Source: GCA-003244245 sp050699595
GTDB taxonomy: Bacteria > Actinomycetota > Actinomycetes > Mycobacteriales > Pseudonocardiaceae
NCBI GenBank assembly: GCA_050699595.1
Contig: JBOHFI010000019.1
Coordinates: 19,791 to 83,790, forward strand
Length of the DNA stretch: 64,000 bases
Direction of reading: 5' to 3'
The notes below the pieces were generated by a model. The model was not told the DNA's origin. It saw only the letters and a list, made by a program, of their open reading frames with translations, and ran no database searches. Each line of letters begins with the position of its first letter. Position 1 is the first letter of the stretch. Positions 18,846-27,916 of the stretch are shown piece after piece. The translations under genes were made by a program, and so were the position numbers.

Positions 18846-19134
18846 TCGACGGTGGCGGCGGCTAACGGCAACGGTCGGTGAGCGTGAGTGACTGCGGCGG
18901 CTTGTTCGACCGGGATAGTAGAATTAGTGGGAAGAGTGCTTGGGATAGGGTGCCGTGAAGCTGTTAATAGCCGCAAACGACGACTTTTTCACTGACCAGC
19001 GGGACATCCCATGTCGCCTGACATGGATGGCCTCTTCGGCACCCAGGGTTGCCGTGTTCAAACGGGTGGGCTACCACGTGGTGTAGTAACTGTTGATCTC
19101 AACCCGTAACAGCTGCAGTCTGGCCAGTAACAGA
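18846..19134. other. Intergenic, convergent gene ends
   Basis: It lies between the 3' ends of the GH1 gene and the protease/STAND gene. No gene, and no strong hairpin was noticed. Confidence 0.4.
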
Positions 19135-22100
19135 TTACTGACAGGGCTGTTTATAGGGCCGGTCGGGGATGTACTGCTGCCACTGGACAGGGGTGAGGGG
19201 AGTGATGATCAAGGAGCAGATGTTCTTGATGGCTTCATCGGGATCGGTGTCCCACAACCCCGCCTTGTGATCGGAGCTGCCGCTGGCCAGAATATGCCCG
19301 TCGGAACTAAACGCTATCCCACGGACGTAGCTGTCGTGTCCGGTCAAGGTAGCTAACAGTATGGGACGGCGGGGATCGGAGAGATCCCATAACCGCACCG
19401 TACGATCAAAGCTGCCACTGGCCAGAATATGCCCATCCGAACTGAACATCACATCTTCAACGCCGTCGGTGTGACCAGTTAGGGGTTGGCCCACCTGTAT
19501 TGGATGGCGAGGATCGATGATATCCCACAGTCGGACCGCATCACCGCCCCCGCCACTGGCCAGAATATGCCCGCGCGGGCTAAACGCCACCCCACGGACG
19601 ACATCGTTGGCGTGAGCAATCCAAGTTGCCAGCGGTGTGGGATGACTGAGATCGGTGACATCCCATAACCGCACCGTAGCATCACCGCCGCTGGCCAGGA
19701 CATGCCCGTCCCGACTAAACGCCACCCCGCGGACGACAGCAGTGTGTCCGATCAGCGTAGCTAATGGCGCGGGGTAACGGGCATTGGTGAGATCCCACAA
19801 CCGCACCGTAGTATCGCCGCTGCCGCTGACCAGAGTGCGCCCGTCTGGGCTGAACGCCACCGCGTGGACGGGGCCAGTGTGGCCGGTCAAGAGTGCTAGC
19901 GGTTTGGGATGGTGAGGATCGGTGAGATCCCACAACCGTACTGTATCATCGTTGCTGCCGCTGGTCAGAATATGCCCGTCTGGGCTGAACGCCACCGCGT
20001 CGACGGGGCCAGTGTGGCCGGTCAAGGGCGCTAGCGGTCTGGGATGACGAGGATCGGTGAGATCCCATAACCGCACCGTTTGATCCTCACTGCCGGTGGC
20101 CAGGGTACGCGCGTCCGGGCTGAGCGCCACCGCGTCGATGAGGCCAGTGTGGCCGGTCAAGAGTGCTAGCGGTTTGGGATGGTGAGGATCGGTGAGATCC
20201 CACAACCGGGCCGTATCGTCCAAGCTGCCGCTGGCCAGAATATGCCCCTCCCGACCAAACGTTACCCCAGCGACAATACCAGTGTGGCCGGTCAGGGTAG
20301 GCAACGGCACAGGGTGCTGAGGATCGGTGAGATCCCACAACCGCACCGTAGCATTGTCGCTGCCGCTGGCCAGAGTGCGTCCGTCCGAGCTGAACGCCAC
20401 CGCGTGTTCGGTGCCGGTGTGGCCGGTCAGGGGCGGGCCCAGCGGCGCAGGGTGCCGGGAATCGGTGAGATCCCACAACCGCACCGTAGCATTGTCGCTG
20501 CCGCTGGCCAGAGTGCGTCCGTCCGAGCTGAACACTAGCCCGTGGACAGTGCCGGTGTGGCCCTTTAGGGGTGGGCCCAGCGGCGTGGAATGACGAGGAT
20601 CGGTGACATCCCACAGCCGCACCGTAGCATCGAAGCTGCCGCTGGCCAGAGCGTGCCCGTCCGGACTGAACGCCACTCCATAAACCGCACCGGTGTGGCC
20701 AGTCAGGGTCGCCAATAGTGCGGGATGATGGGCGTCAGTGAGGCCCCACAACCGGATCATAGCGTCACCGGCACTGCTAGCCAAGGTGTGCCCGTCCGGG
20801 CTGAACGCCACCCCGTAAACGGCGCTGTGTCCGGGCAGGGCCGCCAACGGTGCGGGATGACGAGGATCGGTGATATCCCACAGCCGCATCGTACGATCCT
20901 CGCTGCCGCTGGCCAGAATGTGTCCGTCCGGGCTGAACGCCACCCCATGAACGGCGCCGGTATGGTCGGTGAGGCTGTTAAGAAAAACCGGCTCCTTGAC
21001 ATTGCTAACGTCGAAAAGACTCACTGATCCGTCCGCAAAGCCAGCGGCCAGGGTATCCTCACCGTGGCCGATAGCCACGGTGAGGATACCGCCGTGATCG
21101 CCGAACACGCGTGTGGCGGCATGCACCGTGGACGCGCTGAGCACACTACTGCGAGCCTCGCTGGTGGGGGCGATCCGATAGGCCGCCACGCTGAGCTGCA
21201 TAGCCAAAGTCGAATCGAATGCTCGGATGCTGTTGGCTTCGTCGGCGACCTGGCGGGAGATCGCCATATCACGCTGGTGTACCGCAGTACGTTGCTCGAA
21301 GAATGCGAACAGGGACGCGCCGATAGCGACCACGAGCAGGACCGTTAGAGCAGCGATGAACCGGCGCAGGAAACGGGCTCGTTGGCGGGCTGTTTCCTCG
21401 GTTTGATGGGCTGCTTCCTCGGCACGGCGGCGAGCTTCCTCTAACTCTGCGATCCGCTGATCACGGGCGGATGTGCTGTGTTCAACCAGCTCGCGCACCT
21501 CGGCCGGGATGTCAGCTGACCGCTCGACCAGCCACCGCTCCGCTGCGCCGATACGCGTGTCATCGGCGAGCAGCTCGCCCTCGGCCACGCGTTCTTCCAT
21601 GGTGATCAGCCAGCGCTGAAACTCCGCGTCAGCATCCACCCAGCTCGCGAGCCGCTCCCAGGACCGGATCAACGCCTCGTGAGCCAGCTCCACGGTTGCG
21701 GTATGGCTTGTCGGGTCCTCACCGGTTACCAACAACCGACGCTCAGCTAGCTTCTCGACCAGCATCCAGTCAGCGGCGAGGCGATCACGGCCCACCACAC
21801 ATCGAGTAGCCGCCGCAGCCCCGCCGCGGCTGCGCACGCAGGCCAGCAGTACTTGCCGGATCCGCTCAGCGGACCACTGTCGCTCCAGCTGAGCGAAGAC
21901 AGCTTCGGCGTAGCGGTTGAGGGCGCCCGTCACGCCACCGAACGAGGGCGCAAAGTAGTCGGCGAACGTCAACTGCCGTCGGCGCTGTTGGCGCCACAAC
22001 TGGGTGAGGGCGAATTCCATCAGCGGCAGCCCACCGTCACCTCCGGCCGCATCACGGGCAATCCGCTGGGCCAAGCCTTCGTCGTAGGAAACTCCACACG

Positions 22101-23406
22101 CCCTGGCGGGCACGGTGACCGCGCGTTCCAACGCGTCGCGGTCCATGGGGGAGACGGGGATCAGCCGGTCCTGGAGCCGAAGTCCGACGCCGGGGTAGTC
22201 CAACAGCCGCCCAAGAAAGTCGGTTCGCAGCGTGCACACCAGCCGAAACGCCGGATCGTCGGCGTCCGCGGAGCGCAAGACCCAATCGAGGAACACAGTC
22301 CGGTCCTCGCCTGGGCAGGTTGTGAACAATTCCTCAAACTGGTCCACGTAGATCAGGATTCGCTTGCCGGTCAGGATGCCCAGCTCACCGGCCAGCCCCG
22401 CCAGTCCATCCCGCCGTAGCCGGTCACTACGCCGTTGGACCTCCTCCACACTCGCATGCGATCCCTCCAATTCATACAGCGTTTTGGCCAGCGCGAAGAA
22501 GGGCATCCGTCCGGGTCGAAACACGGCCGTAGCCCATTCCTGGATGCCCAACCCCGGCAACAGCCCGGCGTTCACCAGTGAGGACTTACCCACCCCCGAG
22601 GGCCCGACAACCACGACCAGCGCGTGCTCATCCACCATCCGCCGTAGCCGTACCGTCTCCTCCTCCCGGCCGACGAACAGACCGGCCTCGGCATCGGAGG
22701 CCCGAAACGGCAGCAGGCCTCGGTAGGGGCAGGCCGGCACGGTCTCCAGCACCGCCGGCCAGGCGTCTACCAGCTGCGCCACCGGAATCGCGTAGGCGTC
22801 TCGGGCATCCCCCTCTGTGCTGGCCACGGCCAGCATGCCCACCACACCATCCCCGCCCCCGTTGGACATCACAGCCGGAGAGCCGCTGTAGCCGGGTTGG
22901 GCGCGAAGAGCTGCCTCGCTGTCCACATCCAGCTGGATCATCCCGGCGCCCACCGCGCCACGCAGCCGACAGGCGGCCCACGCCCCATGCTGCCGGTGCG
23001 GCGGCTCACACGGGTAGCCGAATACGGCCACCGCAGCTCCCCGGACGTCTCCCGTCTCGACCAACGGCGCCGGGCTTGCCCCTGCCGGCAGGCCCTCCCC
23101 GACCAGCACCAGCCCGGCCACATCCCCACCCGCAGTCCCTGAGACCGGCGGCGGAACCCACACCGCCACCCGGCAACTCCGCAATGGTGCCCCCTCAGCA
23201 TCGCCTAGGATCGGGAAAGCCACCTGTACCCGCATCTGCGGCTCCGGCGCGTCCTGAGCGCGCAGCCCTCGGCCCAACACGGTATTCACCACGTGCGCAC
23301 AGGTGAGGATGTGCCGCTCCCCGACCACGAACCCCACCCCAGCCGGAACCGGCGAACCCGCACGCAGCACCTGAACGACGAACTCCTCCCGCCTGGCCTG
23401 CGACAC
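19135..23406 (-). CDS. Trypsin-like protease / STAND ATPase / WD40 sensor protein
   Basis: A 1423-residue multidomain protein of the bacterial STAND type. Residues 1-220 are a trypsin-like protease with a plausible triad: His38 (CAHVV), Asp95 (GGDVAGLVL) and Ser174 (PGYSGSPA). Residues about 230-640 are an nSTAND1-type NTPase with Walker A (GPSGVGKSS, Lys274) and Walker B (YVDQFEELF, about 355). A coiled-coil and one membrane helix (about 705-725) follow. Fourteen WD40 repeats, enough for two seven-bladed propellers, reach to about 1390. The C-terminal cap has LTPVQWQQY and PYKQPC. The likely mode is a membrane-tethered sensor whose propellers bind a trigger and whose protease acts as effector. 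Related architectures are predicted conflict or defence proteins, but the trigger here is unknown. Confidence 0.88.
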   Translation of the reverse strand: MSQARREEFVVQVLRAGSPVPAGVGFVVGERHILTCAHVVNTVLGRGLRAQDAPEPQMRVQVAFPILGDAEGAPLRSCRVAVWVPPPVSGTAGGDVAGLVLVGEGLPAGASPAPLVETGDVRGAAVAVFGYPCEPPHRQHGAWAACRLRGAVGAGMIQLDVDSEAALRAQPGYSGSPAVMSNGGGDGVVGMLAVASTEGDARDAYAIPVAQLVDAWPAVLETVPACPYRGLLPFRASDAEAGLFVGREEETVRLRRMVDEHALVVVVGPSGVGKSSLVNAGLLPGLGIQEWATAVFRPGRMPFFALAKTLYELEGSHASVEEVQRRSDRLRRDGLAGLAGELGILTGKRILIYVDQFEELFTTCPGEDRTVFLDWVLRSADADDPAFRLVCTLRTDFLGRLLDYPGVGLRLQDRLIPVSPMDRDALERAVTVPARACGVSYDEGLAQRIARDAAGGDGGLPLMEFALTQLWRQQRRRQLTFADYFAPSFGGVTGALNRYAEAVFAQLERQWSAERIRQVLLACVRSRGGAAAATRCVVGRDRLAADWMLVEKLAERRLLVTGEDPTSHTATVELAHEALIRSWERLASWVDADAEFQRWLITMEERVAEGELLADDTRIGAAERWLVERSADIPAEVRELVEHSTSARDQRIAELEEARRRAEEAAHQTEETARQRARFLRRFIAALTVLLVVAIGASLFAFFEQRTAVHQRDMAISRQVADEANSIRAFDSTLAMQLSVAAYRIAPTSEARSSVLSASTVHAATRVFGDHGGILTVAIGHGEDTLAAGFADGSVSLFDVSNVKEPVFLNSLTDHTGAVHGVAFSPDGHILASGSEDRTMRLWDITDPRHPAPLAALPGHSAVYGVAFSPDGHTLASSAGDAMIRLWGLTDAHHPALLATLTGHTGAVYGVAFSPDGHALASGSFDATVRLWDVTDPRHSTPLGPPLKGHTGTVHGLVFSSDGRTLASGSDNATVRLWDLTDSRHPAPLGPPLTGHTGTEHAVAFSSDGRTLASGSDNATVRLWDLTDPQHPVPLPTLTGHTGIVAGVTFGREGHILASGSLDDTARLWDLTDPHHPKPLALLTGHTGLIDAVALSPDARTLATGSEDQTVRLWDLTDPRHPRPLAPLTGHTGPVDAVAFSPDGHILTSGSNDDTVRLWDLTDPHHPKPLALLTGHTGPVHAVAFSPDGRTLVSGSGDTTVRLWDLTNARYPAPLATLIGHTAVVRGVAFSRDGHVLASGGDATVRLWDVTDLSHPTPLATWIAHANDVVRGVAFSPRGHILASGGGGDAVRLWDIIDPRHPIQVGQPLTGHTDGVEDVMFSSDGHILASGSFDRTVRLWDLSDPRRPILLATLTGHDSYVRGIAFSSDGHILASGSSDHKAGLWDTDPDEAIKNICSLIITPLTPVQWQQYIPDRPYKQPCQ

Positions 23407-23539
23407 CGGTTACTCCGACTTCTCTGACTTACCCAGCTTCCAGAACATAGTGACTTTGAAGTTCACCTCAGTGAGCCTTTCGTAATGATCATTCCTACGG
23501 TCCTTTCTTGGGGATATCCTGCTCATCCTCACTTTGGGC

Positions 23540-24166
23540 TCATCGAATCAGGATGAAGGTGAGACCGGCTGAGAGGGCGCCGATCGGCACTGCGGCCACG
23601 ACCTGCGCCACAGTGTGGTCTTGGAGGTGCACCCGGGCCCAGCCGATGGCGGCGAGCAACGGGTAGCTCAGGATCAGCACCGGACCGAGGGCGATGGTGA
23701 GGATGAGACCGACCGCCGCAGCCACACCGGTATGGAAGGAGATCTTCCATACCTGGGTGATCGGAGTGCTCACGACCAGGCCAGCCAGCATCGCCGCCTC
23801 GGTGGCGATGACATCGCGCGGGGCGCGCAGTACCGCCAGCAGGACCACGCCCACCACCACGAGAGCGAACGCGGCGATCAGCGGCACCCGCCGGTGTTCC
23901 CGGACGGTGAGATGGCGATCGCTCCAGCGCCCGCGCAGCACGCCGCCCATGATGATCGCGGTCGGCCCGATGCTGGCGAAGAATGCGCCCGCCAGGCCCC
24001 ACCACAAGCCAGCGGGGAAGCCGCCGCCCAGGGCCACGCCGATGACGAGGAACAGGATCACCATCAGCACCGACGGGGCGAGCACCTCAGTGATCACCAG
24101 TGCCGTGATGTCCCGCCAGGTGCGCGGCTCGGTACGCCGTCGCTCAGTGGAAACCACGCCGCCCAT
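23540..24166 (-). CDS. PAP2-like integral membrane protein
   Basis: About 208 residues with five or six membrane segments. Two of the three PAP2 phosphatase motifs can be seen in weak form: SFHTG (for PSGH) and ARVHLQDHTVAQV (for the SRxxxxxH motif). The first motif is not obvious, so activity is uncertain. The ATG at 24166 overlaps the preceding gene by 23 bases; GTG at 24157 is an alternative start. It is the last gene of a four-gene minus-strand cassette (XRE, ImmA/IrrE, MAB_1171c-like, PAP2-like) that I recall from other actinobacteria. Confidence 0.65.
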   Translation of the reverse strand: MGGVVSTERRRTEPRTWRDITALVITEVLAPSVLMVILFLVIGVALGGGFPAGLWWGLAGAFFASIGPTAIIMGGVLRGRWSDRHLTVREHRRVPLIAAFALVVVGVVLLAVLRAPRDVIATEAAMLAGLVVSTPITQVWKISFHTGVAAAVGLILTIALGPVLILSYPLLAAIGWARVHLQDHTVAQVVAAVPIGALSAGLTFILIR

Positions 24167-25325
24167 CCTCTGCGTTCGCGACTGTCGGCCATCCAGTAGG
24201 CACCGCGATTGCTGCCTGCAAGGCGGCGGACACGGCCTCAAGCCAGTGTGATTCTGTCGTCAGGTCAGTGCCCAGCTGGGCGGGCAGGGCGATATCTGGA
24301 CCACCTGCGGCGGGTCGTCCTTCGCGACGTGCCCGGATCGCGGAGGCGATCACCGCAGCCTCCACGGCAGCCGCGGCGGCCAGCGACGCTTCCCCAGCGG
24401 CAGCCGCGGCGATGGCAGGGTCGCGGTAGGCCCGCAGGGTAAGGACCATGTCCCGGATTTCGATGACCCGCCGGTACCGCTTCTGACCGATCGTCAGGCT
24501 CGCCATGTCCGCAGGGGGGATGGCTTCGGGGGCAACCGCGGCCAGGGCCCGCCACAGGGGGCCCAGCTTCCGGTAGGACCGGTAGTCAGCGAGCCAATCC
24601 CACCCCTCGCGCAGCCGCGGACCCCATCCTCCGATCGTCGAGCCGATGACCAACAACGCGCAACAGGTCACCGGGAGCACCGCCGAGGTCACGACGCCCG
24701 GAGCTAGCTGGGCAAGCCGCGTGCGCGGCGCGACGGTGTTGTAGGCATAGATGAGGCAGTACAGGATGCCGACCGCGCTGCCCATCGCCACCAGCTGAAG
24801 GCCGACCCGCAGGTAGGGGTCGGCGGTGTGGCGGGCGTAGCGCAGAGACAGCCGGCACGCTGCGGTCATCCCTGCGGCGAGGTAGGTCACATAGATCAGC
24901 ACGTAGGCGAGGGACTGTGCACTGCGATGCTCGAGGAAGTCAGCGGGGGGCGATGCCGACGCCCACACGAACAGTCCCGTCATCGCGGTGAGCGCGACGA
25001 TGAGGAGGGTGATCCACAGCCGGGACTTGCGGCGCGATCGGTGGCCGGTCGGGTCGGTGAAGTACACCAGCACGGTGAGCACACAGTACGCGCTGATCAA
25101 CGTCATGGCGTTGCCCACCAGCACGGTGAGGTTGGGAACGTGCACAGTGTTGTTGATCGGTTGCGCGATCACCGGAGCGCGCAACGTGAGAGCCGCGCTC
25201 AGGGCGTACAGGGTGGCGGTGAATGCTCGGGCGGGGCGGCTGGGCTGGTTCCACAGCCCCGCGGCTTTGTACGTCGCCCCGCTCAGGACGAGGGCGGCAA
25301 CGCCGAGAAACAGGGCACTGGTCAT
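24144..25325 (-). CDS. MAB_1171c-like membrane protein
   Basis: A 393-residue protein. The N-terminal half has about seven hydrophobic segments (MTSALFLGVAALVL onward) and the C-terminal half is cytosolic and helical, including DWLADYRSYRKLGPLWRAL. This layout is the actinobacterial family usually annotated as a MAB_1171c-family putative transporter; no substrate is known and transport itself is unproven. ATG 25323-25325 overlaps the stop of the ImmA/IrrE gene as ATGA, so expression is coupled. The Ala-rich helix near residues 310-335 may be a linker or coiled coil. Confidence 0.78.
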   Translation of the reverse strand: MTSALFLGVAALVLSGATYKAAGLWNQPSRPARAFTATLYALSAALTLRAPVIAQPINNTVHVPNLTVLVGNAMTLISAYCVLTVLVYFTDPTGHRSRRKSRLWITLLIVALTAMTGLFVWASASPPADFLEHRSAQSLAYVLIYVTYLAAGMTAACRLSLRYARHTADPYLRVGLQLVAMGSAVGILYCLIYAYNTVAPRTRLAQLAPGVVTSAVLPVTCCALLVIGSTIGGWGPRLREGWDWLADYRSYRKLGPLWRALAAVAPEAIPPADMASLTIGQKRYRRVIEIRDMVLTLRAYRDPAIAAAAAGEASLAAAAAVEAAVIASAIRARREGRPAAGGPDIALPAQLGTDLTTESHWLEAVSAALQAAIAVPTGWPTVANAEDGRRGFH

Positions 25326-25876
25326 GACCAGGGACGGGCGGGACGCCGGCCCCAGATCGCTTCGATTCGCTGCTGCGTGGCGGCGACCTCGGGGCTGGAC
25401 GGGAGTACCGACCGCGCTGGCCGTGTCGAGCGCGCGGCCCGTTCCAGGATGAGCGTGGCGACCAGCTCGGCTTCCTGCTCCTCCACCGCGGTGTAGGCGC
25501 CACGGCCGAGAACGGTCTCCACCTGGCCTCTCACCGCCTCGGTGCACAGCAGGCCGCGGACCTGCTCGGCGTTGGACAGGGCGGCCCCGGTGTGATCGCA
25601 GACCATGTGTCCGATCTCGTGCAGGATGATGTGATCCTGGTGCAGGAGGCTGGTCGCTTCCTCGTGATAGATCAGGTCCAGGCTGTCGGTGCCGACCCAG
25701 ATGCCGCACAGCGCTCCCGGCGCGGTGGCTGAGAAGGGGACCAGCTCGATCGGGCGACCGCGATCCTGCTCAAGCCGGTCCAGGAACGTGTTGAGATCCC
25801 AGGGCACCGAGATCCCGATGCGCTGATCCAGCGTTCGCACGACGGCTTCACATCGGTGCCGTAGGTCCCGGTCCAT
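25322..25876 (-). CDS. ImmA/IrrE-family metallopeptidase
   Basis: A 184-residue predicted zinc protease with an HEIGH motif (ILHEIGHMVCDH, about residues 85-96) and a downstream acidic helix (VEEQEAELVATLILERA) expected to supply the third ligand. In characterised systems such as ICEBs1 ImmA-ImmR, an ImmA-type protease cleaves the neighbouring XRE repressor. The XRE gene directly upstream fits that pairing. ATG 25876 has an AAGGTGAGG ribosome site. The frame is open further upstream but reads through low-complexity sequence. Confidence 0.85.
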   Translation of the reverse strand: MDRDLRHRCEAVVRTLDQRIGISVPWDLNTFLDRLEQDRGRPIELVPFSATAPGALCGIWVGTDSLDLIYHEEATSLLHQDHIILHEIGHMVCDHTGAALSNAEQVRGLLCTEAVRGQVETVLGRGAYTAVEEQEAELVATLILERAARSTRPARSVLPSSPEVAATQQRIEAIWGRRPARPWS

Positions 25877-25973
25877 GGCCCTCACCTTCCCCGGGGCAAC
25901 CAGGTCCGTCAGCCGCGTGCACAGAACCTGGCCCACTAACGAGCCGCCCACAGTACTCCCCGTAGCTATTACC

Positions 25974-26444
25974 TCACTGTGGGTCCTGCCCGGCTCCGGG
26001 CTTGCGCTGCCTCCTGCTCCGGCCTCGAGGCAGGCCCTCGACCGTGTGAGCGAGCCACTCGCGCATCTCGGGATCAAGGTCGAACGCGCGCAGCGCGATG
26101 CTCTTGACCTGATCGTTGTCTCGGATCGCGCCGAGCAGCTGCAGATCGGCGTAGATCTGCTCGCTGTCGTCATCATCGCGGAGGAAGTAGCCGGGATCGA
26201 CCTGGAAGAACTTCGCCATGGCCTGGACGTTGCGCATGGTGGGGTTGTCCCGCTGCCCGCTCCGCAGCAGCAGGAGGTAGTTCGCTGAGATCGTCAGACC
26301 GTCCCCGTCCTCGGCGGCCTTCTCGGTCAGCCAACGCTCCACTTCCTGGTTGGACCACGGACCCCGGTCGGGCGGGTGGATGGTCTCGAAAAGTCGGTTG
26401 ATCTTGTCGGCGAGCGTCCGGCGAGGACGCTGGCTAGGGCTCAC
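25974..26444 (-). CDS. XRE-family repressor paired with ImmA/IrrE
   Basis: A 156-residue regulator. An N-terminal helix-turn-helix (LTISANYLLLLRSGQRDNPT, about residues 50-69, then MRNVQAMAKFFQVDPGYFL) is followed by an acidic stretch and a C-terminal tail with a DPEMREWLAHTVEGL helix. GTG 26444 is preceded by AGGAG at normal spacing. It heads the cassette to the left and faces the divergent promoter of the Tad locus, so it could regulate both directions. If the ImmA-type protease next door cleaves it, this is a stress-inducible switch; that is inference by family. Confidence 0.85.
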   Translation of the reverse strand: MSPSQRPRRTLADKINRLFETIHPPDRGPWSNQEVERWLTEKAAEDGDGLTISANYLLLLRSGQRDNPTMRNVQAMAKFFQVDPGYFLRDDDDSEQIYADLQLLGAIRDNDQVKSIALRAFDLDPEMREWLAHTVEGLPRGRSRRQRKPGAGQDPQ

Positions 26445-26515
26445 GCGCTTCTCCTGCCTGGAGCGTGCTTCTGAACCACCATGGTACTAGTCGGCGCTCA
26501 CGTCACACACTGGTG

Positions 26516-26543
26516 TTGACAACGCGGCATGGATGGCTACACT
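26516..26543 (+). promoter_or_regulatory. Probable -35/-10 promoter for the Tad-locus genes
   Basis: TTGACA at 26516-26521 and TACACT at 26538-26543 with 16-base spacing form a good housekeeping-type promoter pointing right. It lies about 107 bases upstream of the ATG at 26650. Confidence 0.6.
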
Positions 26544-26590
26544 TCGAGTGCTCCGGTCGCCACTGTCATGTGACAACGGAAACGTGAAGA

Positions 26591-26606
26591 CAACCACTAG
26601 TGGTTG
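26591..26606. promoter_or_regulatory. 16-bp perfect palindrome, candidate operator
   Basis: CAACCACTAGTGGTTG is fully self-complementary and lies about 48 bases after the -10 box, in the leader of the 26650 gene. A related shorter palindrome (accatggt, 26478-26485) is on the other side of the promoter, near the XRE start. The pair suggests a site for the divergent XRE repressor. Confidence 0.5.
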
Positions 26607-26649
26607 ATCGGTGAGCTTCGGGCAGTCTTCGATTGAGGAGGGATCAAGG

Positions 26650-27000
26650 ATGGGGCGGATGTTCGCGAGACGGCCACCGCGGATGACGTGGCCGCTGCAG
26701 CTGGAACTGCCCGATCGACCTCTGCGTCCGCCGCCCCCTCCGGGAGACTGGCCGGGCGGTGATCCCTGGGCGGCCCTGGCGGCAGCGGAGACGGTTGAGA
26801 GCGAGCGGCATCACGGCGGCGTTGTCCTTGCGTTTCCTGGCGCTTGCCGGACCCCGGTCCTCGCTGTGCCCGCACTCGCCGAGGTCAAGGTCGTCAACGC
26901 CACCACTGTGGAGGATGAGCACTCGGTTGCGCTCGGTGAGGGGCAGGCGCTCCTGACCCGGGTCGATAGCACAGACAAGCGGAAAGGTACCTGCTCATGA
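26650..27000 (+). CDS. Small Pro-rich protein at the head of the Tad locus
   Basis: A 116-residue protein with a basic start (MGRMFARRPPRM), a Pro-rich stretch (RPLRPPPPPGDWPGGDPW) and a C-terminal half with a VALGEGQALLTRVDSTDK motif. I do not recognise a family. ATG 26650 has GGAGGG upstream at good spacing. Its 3' end lies in a 217-base segment repeated 916 bases downstream, and its stop overlaps the lipoprotein start as ATGA. Confidence 0.65.
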   Translation: MGRMFARRPPRMTWPLQLELPDRPLRPPPPPGDWPGGDPWAALAAAETVESERHHGGVVLAFPGACRTPVLAVPALAEVKVVNATTVEDEHSVALGEGQALLTRVDSTDKRKGTCS

Positions 27001-27130
27001 TCGAGCATTCGCGTGAGAGCGTCGTTCGGGCAGTTGCGGTGACCATCGCGGCTCTGGCTCTGACCGCCTGTAGTGCGGGTGCGTCCGGTCCGGCTCCGGT
27101 GACAGGCGGCTCCGCCGCGCGGACACCCAC
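26914..27130 (+). repeat. Direct repeat copy 1 (217 bp)
   Basis: It covers the end of the 26650 gene and the first 44 or so codons of the lipoprotein at 26997. It is nearly identical to 27830-28046, exactly 916 bases further on. Confidence 0.9.
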
Positions 27131-27623
27131 GGCTGCTCCGTCTCCGCCGCCCCCGGTGTGGATTGCGCCACCGACGTGGGCTGCGCCTCCGGCGTCATCA
27201 CCGGCCGATGTGGCGACGAAGGCCGCGGTCGAGGCATATGTGGAGATGTGGCAGGCGATGGCGCGAGCCGGAGAGACCTCGGACTGGCAGTCACCCGAGC
27301 TGGGTCACTACGCCATCGGTGAGGCGCTGGCCACGATCATCCGCAGTCTGTATGCCGACCGTATCGACGGGGTGGTCACCCGCGGAGCACCGACGAATTC
27401 CCCGGTGGTGCGTTCCGCGGAACCGCCGGAGGCCCCGGCGAAGGTGGTGATCGTGGACTGCGGCGATTCGACGTACTGGTTGAAATATCACCAGGGGACC
27501 GACAGGCTGGCCGGTACCGGGTCGGGTGGGGGTCGCCGGTTCGTCAGAGCCGAGGTGCTGCGCCAGCTGGACGGGGCGTGGCTGGTGAGCCGGTTCGCGG
27601 TACAGGGGTTGAGCACATGCTGA
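26997..27623 (+). CDS. Lipoprotein, copy 1
   Basis: A 208-residue predicted lipoprotein. The signal peptide ends in a lipobox (LALTAC, Cys about 23), then a Pro-rich spacer (about 30-65) and a globular domain with VEAYVEMWQAMARAG and VIVDCGDSTYWLKYHQ. It is anchored outside the membrane in the pilus locus; the role is unknown. It is paralogous to the lipoprotein at 27913. The N-terminal coding sequences are nearly identical, while the mature domains share only the pattern (AYxxMW, SDWxSP, DCGDSTxWxKY). The start overlaps the upstream stop as ATGA. Confidence 0.85.
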   Translation: MIEHSRESVVRAVAVTIAALALTACSAGASGPAPVTGGSAARTPTAAPSPPPPVWIAPPTWAAPPASSPADVATKAAVEAYVEMWQAMARAGETSDWQSPELGHYAIGEALATIIRSLYADRIDGVVTRGAPTNSPVVRSAEPPEAPAKVVIVDCGDSTYWLKYHQGTDRLAGTGSGGGRRFVRAEVLRQLDGAWLVSRFAVQGLSTC

Positions 27624-27916
27624 GGCGATGTGCGGCGGTGAGTGCCTCGATGGCGGCTCTGATGATGGTCGGCGCCGGTCTCGCCTGGGCGGGTGATGAC
27701 GGTTGGGGTTCTGTCGATTGTGGACAGGTTTCGGCCGCAGGATGCGAGCTGAGTGTGGGGAAGATGCCGCGACCAGCTGGTGGTTGGGGGTCCTCGCTGC
27801 GGCCGGTGATGCGTGCGCGGGTTCCGGATGATGAGCGCCCGGTTGCGCTCGGCGAGGGGCAGGCGCTCCTGGCCCGGGTCGACAGCACAGACAAGCGGAA
27901 AGGTACCTGCTCATGA
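27617..27916 (+). CDS. Short secreted protein, chimeric copy
   Basis: A 99-residue protein with a signal peptide (MLRRCAAVSASMAALMMVG, cleaved near AWA) and a mature start GWGSVDCGQVSAAGCELSVG that matches the start of the larger protein at 28479 (PWGSVDCG...CELGVGK). After about 50 residues it switches to the C-terminus of the 26650 protein (VALGEGQALLARVDSTDK). So it looks like a fusion made by the tandem duplication: the head of one gene joined to the tail of another. ATG 27617 overlaps the lipoprotein stop. Confidence 0.7.
   Translation: MLRRCAAVSASMAALMMVGAGLAWAGDDGWGSVDCGQVSAAGCELSVGKMPRPAGGWGSSLRPVMRARVPDDERPVALGEGQALLARVDSTDKRKGTCS

Noticed and set aside
18846..19134. Riboswitch or small RNA between the GH1 and STAND genes
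   Set aside because: The genes converge here and no conserved secondary structure could be recognised by eye.
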